DNA from: JAMZMI01 sp964353015
Lineage (GTDB): Bacteria > Bacteroidota > Bacteroidia > Cytophagales > Cyclobacteriaceae
Direction: 5' to 3'
Assembly: GCA_964353015.1 (NCBI GenBank)
Contig: CAYGUA010000002.1
Span: 186,001-250,000 of the forward strand
Length of the DNA stretch: 64,000 nucleotides
Position numbers and translations under genes: made by a program. This document shows, in pieces, positions 10,200-19,809 of the stretch (position 1 is its first letter; each line of letters begins with the position of its first letter). The notes beneath the pieces are model-generated. The model was given only the letters and a program-made list of their open reading frames with translations, did not search any database and was not told the origin of the DNA.

Positions 10200-12917
10200 A
10201 TGGCAATAACCAAAGTCAATCTGGTTTTACTAATTTTTCTCATATCTCAGGGATGGGCTTGTAAGCAAAACACCAAACAGGAAAATATTGTGCTGAAATA
10301 TAGCAGCGGAGATGAAGAAATCGATCAGGTAAGAAGAGAAATTGAGACCATACCAACTGATGAAACCAACTATTTATACAGATCCACCATTTTAAGGTTG
10401 TGGCAAAACGCATTGCAACAACAGGGAGGCATCATGGAGGGCCGCTTTACTCCCTTGGAAACCAATGGGTCTCTCATCCTCTCTTTTGAAAACGAAGAAG
10501 AACAAAAGAAAAAAATCACCAGATATACAAAATTGGTTGACGAACAAGCTTTGGTTCTTAATTCTATCCAAACTGAGCTTTTCGAAGATCCTTCGAAAGG
10601 CTTAACCCCTCTGGCTCCTGATCCAGAAACGGTAACAGCTCCCGTCAAAAATGAGAAATCATGGCCACAATACAATGGCACGCTCACCAATGGAGGTTTC
10701 AATGGAAACGATGGTCCAGTCTACGGTCGTGTAGCCTGGACATTTCCAATTGGGCTTGCATGGGAGTCAGGGCCTGTAATTGACGGAGATAAAGTTCATT
10801 TAACATCTCCAGGCCTTCGCAATATTCTTTTCACCCTCGACATCAACACAGGTGCAGTGATCAATGCGGCAAAACAATTCCCTGTCCCATCTGGGACGTA
10901 CACCAATCCTGCTTTTGCCTCCACCCCTGTCCTTTTGAAGGACCACATCTTGTTGCGGGAAATGGGCAGTAGAGGTAACACTGGTCTTGCAAAAGAAATC
11001 GCCTACATCAACAGAACCACTGGGGAACTGGAAAAAGAAACCTTTGCAGGTCACGTAGACTATCGAATTGGTTATGCCCCGCTGGTAGCCAATGAGCAAT
11101 ACATGGTTTTTCCCTTTTCTGTTCAAAATCTGGAAGCAAAGCCACCTGCTACACAAGCATTCAATCACATCATTTGTAAGGATACCAGAACCGGAGAGCA
11201 GTTGAGGGATGTTCACGTGGGCCATACGTTTGCTGAGCCGCTACTCGATAACGAAGATGTATTTATTGGTACTCAGAATGGTTTTTTCTATTCTTTCAAA
11301 GCATCGTTGAAATCGGAAGACGATAAAGACCGTACAGTGAAAGCCAAAGAAGAAGTGATCACATGGATATTCAAAGCAGGTGGCGCAATCAATAAGAAAG
11401 CAACTTCGGATGCTAATAACGTCTACTTTGGAGCCAATGACGGGGCTATTTATTGCCTGGACAAAGGTACAGGCAAGCTTGTTTGGAAATTTGAAGTTGA
11501 AAGGCCAGTTGCTGAGTCGTTCCGACACTTCTCTACCCCTCTGATAAAAGGGAATCACTTTTTCATTGGCTCAGCTGACAAAAATCTATATTGTCTTGAT
11601 GTCAATACTGGTAAGCTCCTCTTCAAACATCAGTCCAGCGACTGGGTTCGTGCTAGACCGGTAGTGACAGACTCCAACGTCTATTTCGCTTCAATGAACG
11701 GCGACATTTTCAATGTCGATTTTAGTGGATCACAGCCCAGAGAAGTATGGAAGAAAAAGATTGGTGAACATTGGATTTATGCTGACCTGGCACTGGAAGA
11801 TAATAAGCTTATAGTCAATGATTCTGATCTCTACAGTTATTGTATCGATATCAATAATGGAGAAGTTATTTGGAGGTTTAGTATTATAAAAGCATTCCAT
11901 CAGGAAGATGGATACAGAGTTCTTACAGATCAGATTGCTGGTGGAGGTTATTATCAATCGAAATCAATAGCTGCGAATGGGCGGATATTCATCGGAACAC
12001 CTTCGCGTTTTGTGTATTCACTAGATGCAGAAACAGGGAAAGAGCTCTGGAAATTTGAATTAGGTGCTGCGGTTTCAGGAGCTCCTGTATTTGATAATAA
12101 CAAAATTTATATAGGACAGCAAGGAGGTGAAGATGATTTCTATTGCCTGGATGCTTCTACTGGCAAACTGATCTGGAAACAAAACATTGGCTGGGACTGG
12201 GGATCAGCCGCCGTTTCGGATGGACTCGTATTTATCCCTGGAATTGACGGGTACGTCAATTGTCTGGACGCAGAAAATGGGAACATCGTTTGGCGTTTCA
12301 GAACAGATAAGTCTGTATGCAGCGAACCCATGATCATGGGAAATTATGTTTACTTTGGAAGTTGGGATGCATTCTTATACAAATTCGAAAAAAGTACAGG
12401 TAAGCTCATTTGGAAATACGATGGTGCTGGTACCGACTCAGGCGTCACAATTGGTTTTGATGGCAAACTTATATCTCCAGGCCTGGGAATGAGTTGTCTG
12501 GATGAAGCTACAGGAGATGTGATATGGAAGCCGGAATTAACAGGTAGTACCAATTCCACCCCAGCCTATCATGATGGGCAGGTGTTCGTTTCCAATAGGC
12601 CTGATGGAGCGCGTATACATCAAATCGAAAATTGTAAAATCATAGCGCTTGATGCTAAAACTGGAAAAGAGAACTGGTCTTTTGATGGGCCCGGTGGACA
12701 TACGGGACCAGTTATTGGAAACAATGGTTACGTATATAGCGGTGGATCTATCAACCCCTTCTTTTATGCGCTTAGCGAAAAGGGCAATGGTGATGGGACG
12801 ACTGACTGCTTGTTCAGGGTGAGAATGGCAGGCAAACTTTTAGAATCAACACCTGCACTCTATCGAGGCAGGGCTTACATATTGAGCGGTGGCGGATATT
12901 TTTATGCCATTGAATAA
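10200..12917 (+). CDS. PQQ-like beta-propeller lipoprotein 1
   Basis: The ATG at 10200 gives 905 aa with lipobox GWAC (Cys21); an upstream in-frame TTG (10188) adds four residues and is less likely. The N-terminus after the lipobox has the motif SGDEEIDQVRREI, then IPTDETNY and LQQQGG, shared by all five propellers in this window. The rest is a long array of PQQ-type blades with the repeated signature YCLDxxTGKLIWK, in which the Trp-bearing turn is the PQQ docking motif of quinoprotein dehydrogenases. Whether it binds PQQ, a glycan or nothing cannot be decided. The operator is 37 bases upstream; a Nudix-like gene and a sulfatase follow. Confidence 0.85.
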   Translation: MAITKVNLVLLIFLISQGWACKQNTKQENIVLKYSSGDEEIDQVRREIETIPTDETNYLYRSTILRLWQNALQQQGGIMEGRFTPLETNGSLILSFENEEEQKKKITRYTKLVDEQALVLNSIQTELFEDPSKGLTPLAPDPETVTAPVKNEKSWPQYNGTLTNGGFNGNDGPVYGRVAWTFPIGLAWESGPVIDGDKVHLTSPGLRNILFTLDINTGAVINAAKQFPVPSGTYTNPAFASTPVLLKDHILLREMGSRGNTGLAKEIAYINRTTGELEKETFAGHVDYRIGYAPLVANEQYMVFPFSVQNLEAKPPATQAFNHIICKDTRTGEQLRDVHVGHTFAEPLLDNEDVFIGTQNGFFYSFKASLKSEDDKDRTVKAKEEVITWIFKAGGAINKKATSDANNVYFGANDGAIYCLDKGTGKLVWKFEVERPVAESFRHFSTPLIKGNHFFIGSADKNLYCLDVNTGKLLFKHQSSDWVRARPVVTDSNVYFASMNGDIFNVDFSGSQPREVWKKKIGEHWIYADLALEDNKLIVNDSDLYSYCIDINNGEVIWRFSIIKAFHQEDGYRVLTDQIAGGGYYQSKSIAANGRIFIGTPSRFVYSLDAETGKELWKFELGAAVSGAPVFDNNKIYIGQQGGEDDFYCLDASTGKLIWKQNIGWDWGSAAVSDGLVFIPGIDGYVNCLDAENGNIVWRFRTDKSVCSEPMIMGNYVYFGSWDAFLYKFEKSTGKLIWKYDGAGTDSGVTIGFDGKLISPGLGMSCLDEATGDVIWKPELTGSTNSTPAYHDGQVFVSNRPDGARIHQIENCKIIALDAKTGKENWSFDGPGGHTGPVIGNNGYVYSGGSINPFFYALSEKGNGDGTTDCLFRVRMAGKLLESTPALYRGRAYILSGGGYFYAIE

Positions 12918-12947
12918 CTGCCATTTTTTTTAAAAATCAAGATTCAA

Positions 12948-13499
12948 ATGAATATTACAAAACACCTTCTCTTACTAGTCATGGCCTGCAGTTTTTGGTC
13001 GTGTAATACGCGATCAGAAGATTGCCCTACCTCCAATCGGAATTATTTCAAAGTACTCATTTTGAATGAAAAAGATGAGGTTCTGCTGGTTGAATTCAAG
13101 GAGATTTGGGAGTTTATCGGGGGCACCTACAACACCTCTAGCAGTCTGGAGGAATACGTTCAAAAACTAGCAGGCACGGCTAACATCACTGTCACTGACA
13201 TTCGGTTGCGGGGTTTGTTTAGCATCTATTGGAATGATGGTGAGAAGCCAGATGTGCAGCATTATTATACCGCTCGCTACACCTCTGGGGACATGCAGTC
13301 GCCAGGTGACTGCACCGGAGCAGTCTGGGCAGACTTAAACAAGTCCAGAGAACTGATCGCCTACAAGGACATGCTTTGGATGTACGAAACCGTTCTTGAA
13401 AGTGAAACCCTTTGGGGAGGAACCTATAGAATTGTGAAAGACAGGGAAAAAGGCACAAGAGAAGTTGAGCACCTAGTAGATTATTTTAAACTCAATTAG
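12948..13499 (+). CDS. Exported Nudix-like protein with degenerate Nudix box (1)
   Basis: A 183-aa protein with a short signal peptide; Cys14 (VMAC) or Cys19 could be the lipidated residue. The body resembles a Nudix fold (FKVLILNEKDEVLLVE, then GGTYN), but the Nudix box is broken: in the REUXEE position the sequence reads QKLAGT, losing the metal-binding glutamates. It is therefore probably not a nucleotide pyrophosphatase and may bind a ligand. A paralogue lies at 49226-49801 with shared RYTSGD/QYKSGD, QSPGD/QAPPG and WGG segments. It sits 30 bp after propeller 1 and before a sulfatase. Confidence 0.7.
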   Translation: MNITKHLLLLVMACSFWSCNTRSEDCPTSNRNYFKVLILNEKDEVLLVEFKEIWEFIGGTYNTSSSLEEYVQKLAGTANITVTDIRLRGLFSIYWNDGEKPDVQHYYTARYTSGDMQSPGDCTGAVWADLNKSRELIAYKDMLWMYETVLESETLWGGTYRIVKDREKGTREVEHLVDYFKLN

Positions 13500-13556
13500 T
13501 CGCTTTCCAAGACTCTCAAAATCAATTATATGTTTAATTCAGATATGCTTTTTAAA

Positions 13557-15047
13557 ATGACAAAATACCCATTAATTACCCTAATGCTCTTCACAGTTTT
13601 CAGCTGTGTGTCGCAGACACAAAAACCTAATATAATCATTTTGTTAGCTGATGATTTTGGCTATGGTTGTACCAACCCATATGGTGACAATGAAGCTTAC
13701 GTAAAAACTCCTGGGATCAACAGACTCGCTCAAGAAGGCAGAATGTTTACCGACGCGAACACGCCTTCATCGGTTTGCTCTCCTACAAGGTACGCATTGT
13801 TGACAGGACAGTATGAATGGCGGGATGGAAGGACACATGGTACAAGTGGTAACACCGACCCATTGTGCATCGATCTCAACCGGCCAACCGTTGCTAAACT
13901 TTTGAAAAACAAAGGTTATAAAACTGCTTCAATTGGAAAATGGCATTTAGGATATCAAACTACGCAAACTGATTATACAACTCAACTGACACCAGGACCC
14001 CTTGACGTGGGGTTTGATTACCACTGGGGCATTCCCGTAAACAACGGAGATGTAGTAGGGACCTGGGTGGAGAACGAATGGGTTCCAGGTTTAGTGGAAA
14101 AAATGGAAGATCTGCCCGAAGCGCAACGTCACCCAGAAAAGAATTATTTGGGCAGGCCAATGCTCGGTATCCCTGCTCCTTTCAGAGATGACCGCTTGTC
14201 TATGGGAGTTATGCTGGAAAAGGCCAAAAGTTGGATTACAGAACAGCACGAAAATCAAGATCCATTCTTCCTTTATTATGCGTTTTCTGCCGTTCATGCC
14301 CCAATCACCCCTGGACCTGAGTGGGAAGGTTCGAGTAATGCGGGTCTTTACGGAGACTTTATTCAGGAAGTAGATGGGACAGTAGACGGCATTCTTAAGC
14401 ATTTGGATGAATTGAATATTGCTGATAATACGATTGTCATTTTTACATCGGATAATGGTTGGGACTATCATTGGAATTTTACCGGAGTTCATGAACCAAT
14501 GCCCGAAGGGTATTACAATACTTTAGGTGGAGACTTTCGAGGCTCAAAGCATACCATTTGGGAAGCGGGCTTTAGGGTACCCTATGTTGTCCGATGGCCT
14601 GGGAAAGTTCCCGCCGGAACCCAATGCGACGAAATGGTGAGCCTTATCGACACGTATGCCACCATTGCTTCGGTAGTGGATAGTCAAATGCCACCGCTCA
14701 CTGGAGAAAACGCCGGTGCAGAAGATAGTTATAATATATTGCCCTATTGGCTCGGAGAAAACACCGAAAATCCCATTAGGGACTTCATGATCCTTTCTAG
14801 CAGTACAGGTAATGTTGCCGTTCGTCATAAGAACTATAAATACATTGTTGGTGAAGCACTTCAACCCGGGTTTAAAGAAGAAGCGCAAGGCGCCAGACGT
14901 GCCCCTGAGTATGTTGATGACCAGCTTTATGACTTGGATAAGGATATTGGAGAAACAAACAATATTTCTTCCCAAAACCCGGTAATAGTGGAGAAACTAA
15001 AAGAAATATATCGATCGGTAAAAATTGACGGGTATAGTCGAAAGTAG
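13557..15047 (+). CDS. Sulfatase 3 (arylsulfatase A-like, lipoprotein)
   Basis: The ATG at 13557 gives a clean signal peptide with lipobox VFSC (Cys17); in-frame ATGs at 13530 and 13545 would only add a hydrophilic leader. Metal-binding DD lies at 32-33 and the formylglycine motif CSPTR has Cys74. GKWHLGYQ and the SDNGWD segment complete the active site. The protein is 496 aa. It resembles sulfatase 4 (28352-30562) in its N-terminal half, without that protein's repeats and T9SS tail. It ends propeller operon 1 and converges on the isomerase-like gene, with seven bases between the stops. Confidence 0.92.
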   Translation: MTKYPLITLMLFTVFSCVSQTQKPNIIILLADDFGYGCTNPYGDNEAYVKTPGINRLAQEGRMFTDANTPSSVCSPTRYALLTGQYEWRDGRTHGTSGNTDPLCIDLNRPTVAKLLKNKGYKTASIGKWHLGYQTTQTDYTTQLTPGPLDVGFDYHWGIPVNNGDVVGTWVENEWVPGLVEKMEDLPEAQRHPEKNYLGRPMLGIPAPFRDDRLSMGVMLEKAKSWITEQHENQDPFFLYYAFSAVHAPITPGPEWEGSSNAGLYGDFIQEVDGTVDGILKHLDELNIADNTIVIFTSDNGWDYHWNFTGVHEPMPEGYYNTLGGDFRGSKHTIWEAGFRVPYVVRWPGKVPAGTQCDEMVSLIDTYATIASVVDSQMPPLTGENAGAEDSYNILPYWLGENTENPIRDFMILSSSTGNVAVRHKNYKYIVGEALQPGFKEEAQGARRAPEYVDDQLYDLDKDIGETNNISSQNPVIVEKLKEIYRSVKIDGYSRK

Positions 15048-15054
15048 GTTGAGT

Positions 15055-16152
15055 TTAGCCCTTCAAGCCTGCACCGCATTCTTTACGGAGATAGGCAATG
15101 CTTTTTAAGAATTCATTTTGCTGATGCTTGATATCGAAAGCTTTTTTCGTCATGCCCTCAGGAGCTTTGTCGGTAGTTATCGCATTTCCCCTTCTAAGAA
15201 GTTTTAGGAAGGGTGCAATTTCTGAGGCGGGTAGACCTTTGAATCCATCCCAGAAATCTGGCTTAAGAAAATCTATTGCGCGAGGAGAATTGGATATGCT
15301 TTCTACATTGATGGGTACCCCCGGACAATTAACCGCTATAAAATCAACAAAACGTTTGTAGTCCATTAGCCCTTCCCCTACTGCCGTCCATTGGAAGGTG
15401 GCTCCTTCGTCTGTTGGCCAAATCATGACATCCCTGACCGTCGTGTTAAGAAGATATTTAGCCAGGTTGTCCAAGGCCAGCATGGGGTCTTCCAAAGCAT
15501 ATATAGCATTGCCTGAATCATACAATGCTCCGCAGATGTCGATCCCAGTTGCATTGATCAACTCAACAAGTTCACTGGTTCGTAAATCTCCGGCATGATT
15601 CTCGATAGCAAATTTTAAGTTTGCATCCAACATTACGTTTCTGAAGGATTTTAAAAGTCTCCGAATACCATCGATCTTCTCTTCTATACCTCCGAAAGTG
15701 TATCGATCATCTCGCATACCAATGTAAACACCTACAACGGGTGAATCCAAAGCCTTGGCTACCTGAATTCCTTTTGTTAGAAGAGTTTTGGCATCCCCAT
15801 AATTGTCAAAAAAGATTTTCGATTCATTGCATACACTACCAACACTTACATAAAGTCGAATGTCGTTGGCCTCTGCCAACTGCCTTATGCTAAAAAGATA
15901 ATCGTCCTCCAGACTTTCAAAAGGGTCCAAACTATTGAACTGGACAGTATCAAGTTTGTGCGTGATGGCAAAACTGATCAGCTCAGTGGCATTAAGTTTT
16001 AATGCTCTCAAGGAATGATTACAAACTCCTAAAGGCACAATGCCATCGACAGACCGTTCTTTTGTATTCATGATGTTGAGTGGTGAAAATGCAAGGCCTG
16101 TTGAGCCAAGGGCGGTTATGCTCGCCAACTTTGTGAAATCACGTCTTTTCAT
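15055..16152 (-). CDS. TIM-barrel sugar isomerase/epimerase-like protein, Tat signal
   Basis: A 365-aa protein of the xylose-isomerase-like TIM-barrel group (AP-endonuclease-2 fold). The N-terminus MKRRDFTKLAS is a twin-arginine-type signal. Family hallmarks visible are FAIENHAGD (metal-binding Glu/His segment) and NVESISNSPRAIDF. Members isomerise or epimerise sugars or act on 3-keto sugars. It is the last gene of a minus-strand operon with a Tat-exported Gfo/Idh oxidoreductase, DoxX and a GH105-like enzyme, which fits a keto-sugar pathway. The substrate cannot be named. Confidence 0.8.
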   Translation of the reverse strand: MKRRDFTKLASITALGSTGLAFSPLNIMNTKERSVDGIVPLGVCNHSLRALKLNATELISFAITHKLDTVQFNSLDPFESLEDDYLFSIRQLAEANDIRLYVSVGSVCNESKIFFDNYGDAKTLLTKGIQVAKALDSPVVGVYIGMRDDRYTFGGIEEKIDGIRRLLKSFRNVMLDANLKFAIENHAGDLRTSELVELINATGIDICGALYDSGNAIYALEDPMLALDNLAKYLLNTTVRDVMIWPTDEGATFQWTAVGEGLMDYKRFVDFIAVNCPGVPINVESISNSPRAIDFLKPDFWDGFKGLPASEIAPFLKLLRRGNAITTDKAPEGMTKKAFDIKHQQNEFLKSIAYLRKECGAGLKG

Positions 16153-16198
16153 TGCTCTACCATTTTATCTTAGTTTAATCCAGAAAGGTAATACTCGA

Positions 16199-17761
16199 CT
16201 ATACCCTAATGATTTTCTTGTTTTGAGCATCCCATTTTGTGTTACACTGCTCTCTGTAGGCAATATCCGCCATGGCTATAGTGACTCCTTCTTTATATGC
16301 CTTTTCAATGTTACCTGATGGCTCACCACCGTTCCTTATACAATCTAGCCATTCAGCAACATGCAGGTGAGTTACATCAAATTCATCACCATTGATTGTT
16401 GTAGATGTAAGCCCTCTTGAGGCATAGTATTTTGCCGATGCACCACTTACGGCATCCACTTTACTACTACCTGAGCCAGAATAAAACTCAAGCATCGAGA
16501 TATTTGGAATTATCAATCCATCCTTAATCAATTGAGAATATTGATGTGAATTTCCATCCGCAAATAACTGCAAGTCAGCCCCAAAAGTCATGGAGGCCTC
16601 ACTTCCATAAATAGTCCTTGGCCTACTTTTAGAAGATTTCAGGTTAGAACTGTAGGTGAGCGACATTCCCTTTTCTCTATACTCGCAAGTCGTGTGTTGT
16701 ACGTCTGGCATATCACCAAACTCTTTGTAGTGATATTGTCCTCCTGTTGAAGAAACCAGATCAGGAATGCCTAGATCCAAGAGTGAATTTACAGCATCAA
16801 ACTCATGAGAAAATGACTGACCAAAAATACTTGTCTCATATTCAAAGTATCTGGCCCAGCTATAAAATCTCTCAATGCTAAAAGGTACTTTAGGTGCTTT
16901 CCCTAACCACTGGACCCAATCTATGGTTTTTTCACTTCCTGGTTTCACCTTTCCTGATCTCGTGATGTGCCTAATCCAAGCTCCACTAACAGTATTGCGG
17001 TTAGTCGATGTTTCGATATGCGAAATGTCTCCCAAAACTCCTCTTTTTACAATTTCTCTTGCTTGTTGAAATATGGCATTTTGGGGTATTTGATGACCTA
17101 ATTGATAAACGACTCCACTATTCTTAACCGCCTTATAAAGAGGTTCTAACTCTTCTTCTCTATGAATAGGCGCCTTTTCACAATACACGTGTTTTCCGGC
17201 ATTAACGGCCTCAATGGTTATTCGCGCATGGTGATGATCCGGGGTGGCAATCATAACCGCATCAATATTGGGGTCTGACAACATCTCTTGATAACTCATG
17301 TATCTTTTCACTGGATGTTTCCTTGCAAAATCACCTCCTGTATAAATGTCATGGCTTCCATCTGCCATTCCCTTTTCAGCATGATCATCGAAAACATCGC
17401 AAATACCAATCAACGCCACATTGGGATTGCCCATCCGTATTTGAGTTGCTATTGCCCCGCTTTTAGGTTCCATTTCGAATCGCTCCTTAGACAAATAACC
17501 CAATGCCTGTGCCAAATGAGGGCCCCTAATACCATAACCTATGATTCCAATTCGTATCAGATCACCTTTGCTAATTTTAATTTGCTTGACGCTTAAGTCA
17601 AGATCATCGAGCCCAAGTTCTTTTATGATGGCCTTTCGCGTATCACTCCGCTCTAAATATTTTACTTTTTCAGATACACCAAAGCTGAAAAGCCCCAAAA
17701 TTGGTATTCCTCCAAAAGCCTTGAGGATGTTCCTTCTTCCTTTATCTGTAATTCTGCTCAT
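16199..17761 (-). CDS. Gfo/Idh/MocA oxidoreductase, Tat-type signal
   Basis: A 520-aa NAD(P)-dependent oxidoreductase. GRRNILKAFGG near the N-terminus followed by a hydrophobic stretch is a twin-arginine-type signal, so the protein may fold with its cofactor before export. IGIIGYGIRG is the Rossmann motif, and GKHVYCEKAP carries the family's catalytic Lys. It is longer than the usual 340-390 aa, with insertions in both halves. Members oxidise sugar hydroxyls, often to 3-keto sugars. It lies between the DoxX and TIM-barrel genes in one operon. Confidence 0.87.
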   Translation of the reverse strand: MSRITDKGRRNILKAFGGIPILGLFSFGVSEKVKYLERSDTRKAIIKELGLDDLDLSVKQIKISKGDLIRIGIIGYGIRGPHLAQALGYLSKERFEMEPKSGAIATQIRMGNPNVALIGICDVFDDHAEKGMADGSHDIYTGGDFARKHPVKRYMSYQEMLSDPNIDAVMIATPDHHHARITIEAVNAGKHVYCEKAPIHREEELEPLYKAVKNSGVVYQLGHQIPQNAIFQQAREIVKRGVLGDISHIETSTNRNTVSGAWIRHITRSGKVKPGSEKTIDWVQWLGKAPKVPFSIERFYSWARYFEYETSIFGQSFSHEFDAVNSLLDLGIPDLVSSTGGQYHYKEFGDMPDVQHTTCEYREKGMSLTYSSNLKSSKSRPRTIYGSEASMTFGADLQLFADGNSHQYSQLIKDGLIIPNISMLEFYSGSGSSKVDAVSGASAKYYASRGLTSTTINGDEFDVTHLHVAEWLDCIRNGGEPSGNIEKAYKEGVTIAMADIAYREQCNTKWDAQNKKIIRV

Positions 17762-17765
17762 GTTC

Positions 17766-18251
17766 TTAAGATGTTTGCTTAGTTAATATTTGGTCTAGGC
17801 CAAATGACCGTGTTGAAGGAAATGCCGCAATGATCAAAAGAATAACAGCCTCAATGAGCGTTTTATTGACAATAAGGTAATTTCCTTCCATATTTATGGT
17901 ATTCCCCGCTTCGATCAAAGGCGGATTGAATAGATAGTACATACCCAAAACCAACGCTCCTGAAATCGCCGCTGGTCGTGTTAATAAACCCAGAATTAGA
18001 CCAAAGCCAATGGCAATCAATCCCCACATATTCAAGAAATCTATAGCGTTCAAAATACTCTCGTTCGAAACAATCCATCGGGCCAGTCCATCAAAAAAAC
18101 CATCTGCATTGGCTAAATAACCCGCTGATGACCAGGATGGAGATAGATACTTATACAATCCTTCATATAATAAGTGCCATCCGACAAGAATTCTTATCAT
18201 CACAAGAAGACCAATTTGCCACTTTGTATTTTCTTTAACTGAATTAATCAT
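17766..18251 (-). CDS. DoxX family membrane protein
   Basis: A 161-aa protein with four predicted transmembrane helices and the DoxX-type first helix IRILVGWHLLYEGLYK. DoxX proteins are inner-membrane subunits often found beside oxidoreductases, with poorly defined redox roles. It ends five bases before the Tat-exported Gfo/Idh gene, so it may help return electrons from that enzyme to the membrane, which is inference. Confidence 0.82.
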   Translation of the reverse strand: MINSVKENTKWQIGLLVMIRILVGWHLLYEGLYKYLSPSWSSAGYLANADGFFDGLARWIVSNESILNAIDFLNMWGLIAIGFGLILGLLTRPAAISGALVLGMYYLFNPPLIEAGNTINMEGNYLIVNKTLIEAVILLIIAAFPSTRSFGLDQILTKQTS

Positions 18252-18272
18252 GCTGTTCTACTTTTCCAAATT

Positions 18273-19361
18273 TTATTTTATCATTTTTTGATAAGAACCT
18301 TCCATCATTAGGAAAAAGGCTTGTCCTTCTGGAGACACCCCTGGCTTGTTAAACCATGGTACCGAACTGGCATTTTGCACAAGTCCCATTTCATCAACAT
18401 TATCATAAACTGCTAACCGCATTTTGTCAGCTACAGCCAGATACGAATCATCGAGCCAACCTGACTTAACACCCTCATAGACGGTGTATGCAAGCATCGA
18501 TGGTAATGTAGTTTCCTCAAAATTGGGTAAGGTTATTTTGTCATACAGGAGGCCATTTGGCAATTGGTTAGAAAGACAACCATCCAAAAGATCAGTACAG
18601 TATTTTATCAACTTTTTCTTATCCGATAATCTTTCTTCAGGTAGGATATCAATCACTTGAGCCATCGCTGCAGCACACCATCCATTACCTCCTCCCCAAA
18701 AAGATGAATCTCTAAAAACCGGTGCCCCTTCCTCTTTTATGTGATGAAAGAGTTTCGCCTCTTCATTCCACAGCAAGTCTCGTATCCCTTCAACCTGTGC
18801 CATAGCCTCATCAAAGTCACCCATTAAGGCCATAAAAGGAGCTACCATAAACATATTGTCGCTGAAAATACTGCCAGATCGAGTGTTATGTAGTATTACA
18901 CCTTGCTCGTTTTTCGACTCAGGCCGTTTTAAATATTGGTACAATGCTTCTGCGGCTACATGATATTTCTGATCACCTGTTATTTCAAAGGCGGCTAAAA
19001 CCCCGGGCCCATTGACGGCTGGGTCAGCGATATTGAAATCAGAATAAACCATGGCCAAGCGCCCGTCCGGTTTGCTACGTAAAACCACATCATTTACCAT
19101 GAGCAAGAAGTTAGTGGTGTCTCCAATCTCAAGAAGTCCCTGCATGGCTGTGCCTTGCTCCCAAGAATGACGCTGCATAGTCAACATGGCCATTTTTACT
19201 TTCTCAATCGTTTGATTGTTGAAAAAAACTGAGTGAACACTTCCTTTAGTTGCAATATCGTCACCTCCTTCTTTTGTGGAATCTTGACATGTCAGAAAGC
19301 TTGATAGAAACAAGCTCACGAAAAAATAGATAATGGGTTTAAAAAATATCTTCCGAATCAT
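18273..19361 (-). CDS. GH105/GH88-like unsaturated uronyl hydrolase, lipoprotein
   Basis: A 362-aa six-hairpin glycosidase with lipobox FLTC (Cys25). RHSWEQGTAM, SDNMFMVAPF (family catalytic Asp region), FWGGGNGWCAAAM and SPEGQAF are characteristic of unsaturated rhamnogalacturonyl hydrolases. These enzymes hydrate the double bond of 4,5-unsaturated uronic acids left by polysaccharide lyases. No lyase is encoded in the window. It is first in its minus-strand operon, 273 bases from operator 3. The call implies a uronate in the substrate. Confidence 0.85.
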   Translation of the reverse strand: MIRKIFFKPIIYFFVSLFLSSFLTCQDSTKEGGDDIATKGSVHSVFFNNQTIEKVKMAMLTMQRHSWEQGTAMQGLLEIGDTTNFLLMVNDVVLRSKPDGRLAMVYSDFNIADPAVNGPGVLAAFEITGDQKYHVAAEALYQYLKRPESKNEQGVILHNTRSGSIFSDNMFMVAPFMALMGDFDEAMAQVEGIRDLLWNEEAKLFHHIKEEGAPVFRDSSFWGGGNGWCAAAMAQVIDILPEERLSDKKKLIKYCTDLLDGCLSNQLPNGLLYDKITLPNFEETTLPSMLAYTVYEGVKSGWLDDSYLAVADKMRLAVYDNVDEMGLVQNASSVPWFNKPGVSPEGQAFFLMMEGSYQKMIK

Positions 19362-19809
19362 TATATCTTCTTGTTAAATGGAGGTTCCAATCCTTTCATT
19401 GTTGACTGAGGTTTTCTTAATTGCTAGCCCTTCTGATGAGTCAAATGAACTATTTCCTCACTTGATTTGATCACTCAATTCATATTAGTTCCCCTTTAAA
19501 ATGCACGATATGCTTATCATAGTTGATTGAAAGAATCTTGGAGATAAGGCCAATAAAATTATTCGGTTGCACATTTTTAGTATTTTGATAACAATTAATT
19601 TGAGATTAGACTTTAATCTAGTAAAATTGCAATATTACACGTGTAAAAGTATAAATTTTAAATAAATTTTACGTACCTAAAAGCATAAATCTTATATCCA
19701 CAAAGAAATAACCTTTATTATGCTCAATACATTGATTTTGACCGTTACAGTGGATTTCAATGGATTCAATGGAAGAAGAATACGTGAGAATATAATTAAT
19801 ACAAACAAT
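19362..19809. other. Divergent promoter region between two operons
   Basis: This 448-bp AT-rich region separates the GH105 operon (minus) and the DUF1080/propeller operon (plus). It holds operator 3. On the minus strand, TAATATTG overlapping the operator end is one mismatch from TANNTTTG. No small gene or RNA was recognised. The in-frame ATG at 19720 is not used in my call. Confidence 0.6.
19635..19646. promoter_or_regulatory. Operator TTACACGTGTAA (site 3)
   Basis: A perfect 12-bp palindrome in the divergent region, able to control both flanking operons. It lies 163 bases from the plus-strand ATG at 19810 and 273 bases from the minus-strand start at 19361. Confidence 0.75.

Noticed and set aside
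14091..14492. Longer opposite-strand ORFs inside sulfatase 3 and other genes
   Set aside because: They are shadows of well-supported coding genes and show no recognisable domains or credible starts.
17185..17192. ACACGTGT inside the Tat-type Gfo/Idh gene
   Set aside because: It falls on the conserved Lys-His-Val-Tyr codons, mid-operon, so codon choice explains it better than regulation.
19720..19809. Upstream ATG for the DUF1080 gene
   Set aside because: It would add 30 mostly polar residues before an otherwise clean lipoprotein signal.
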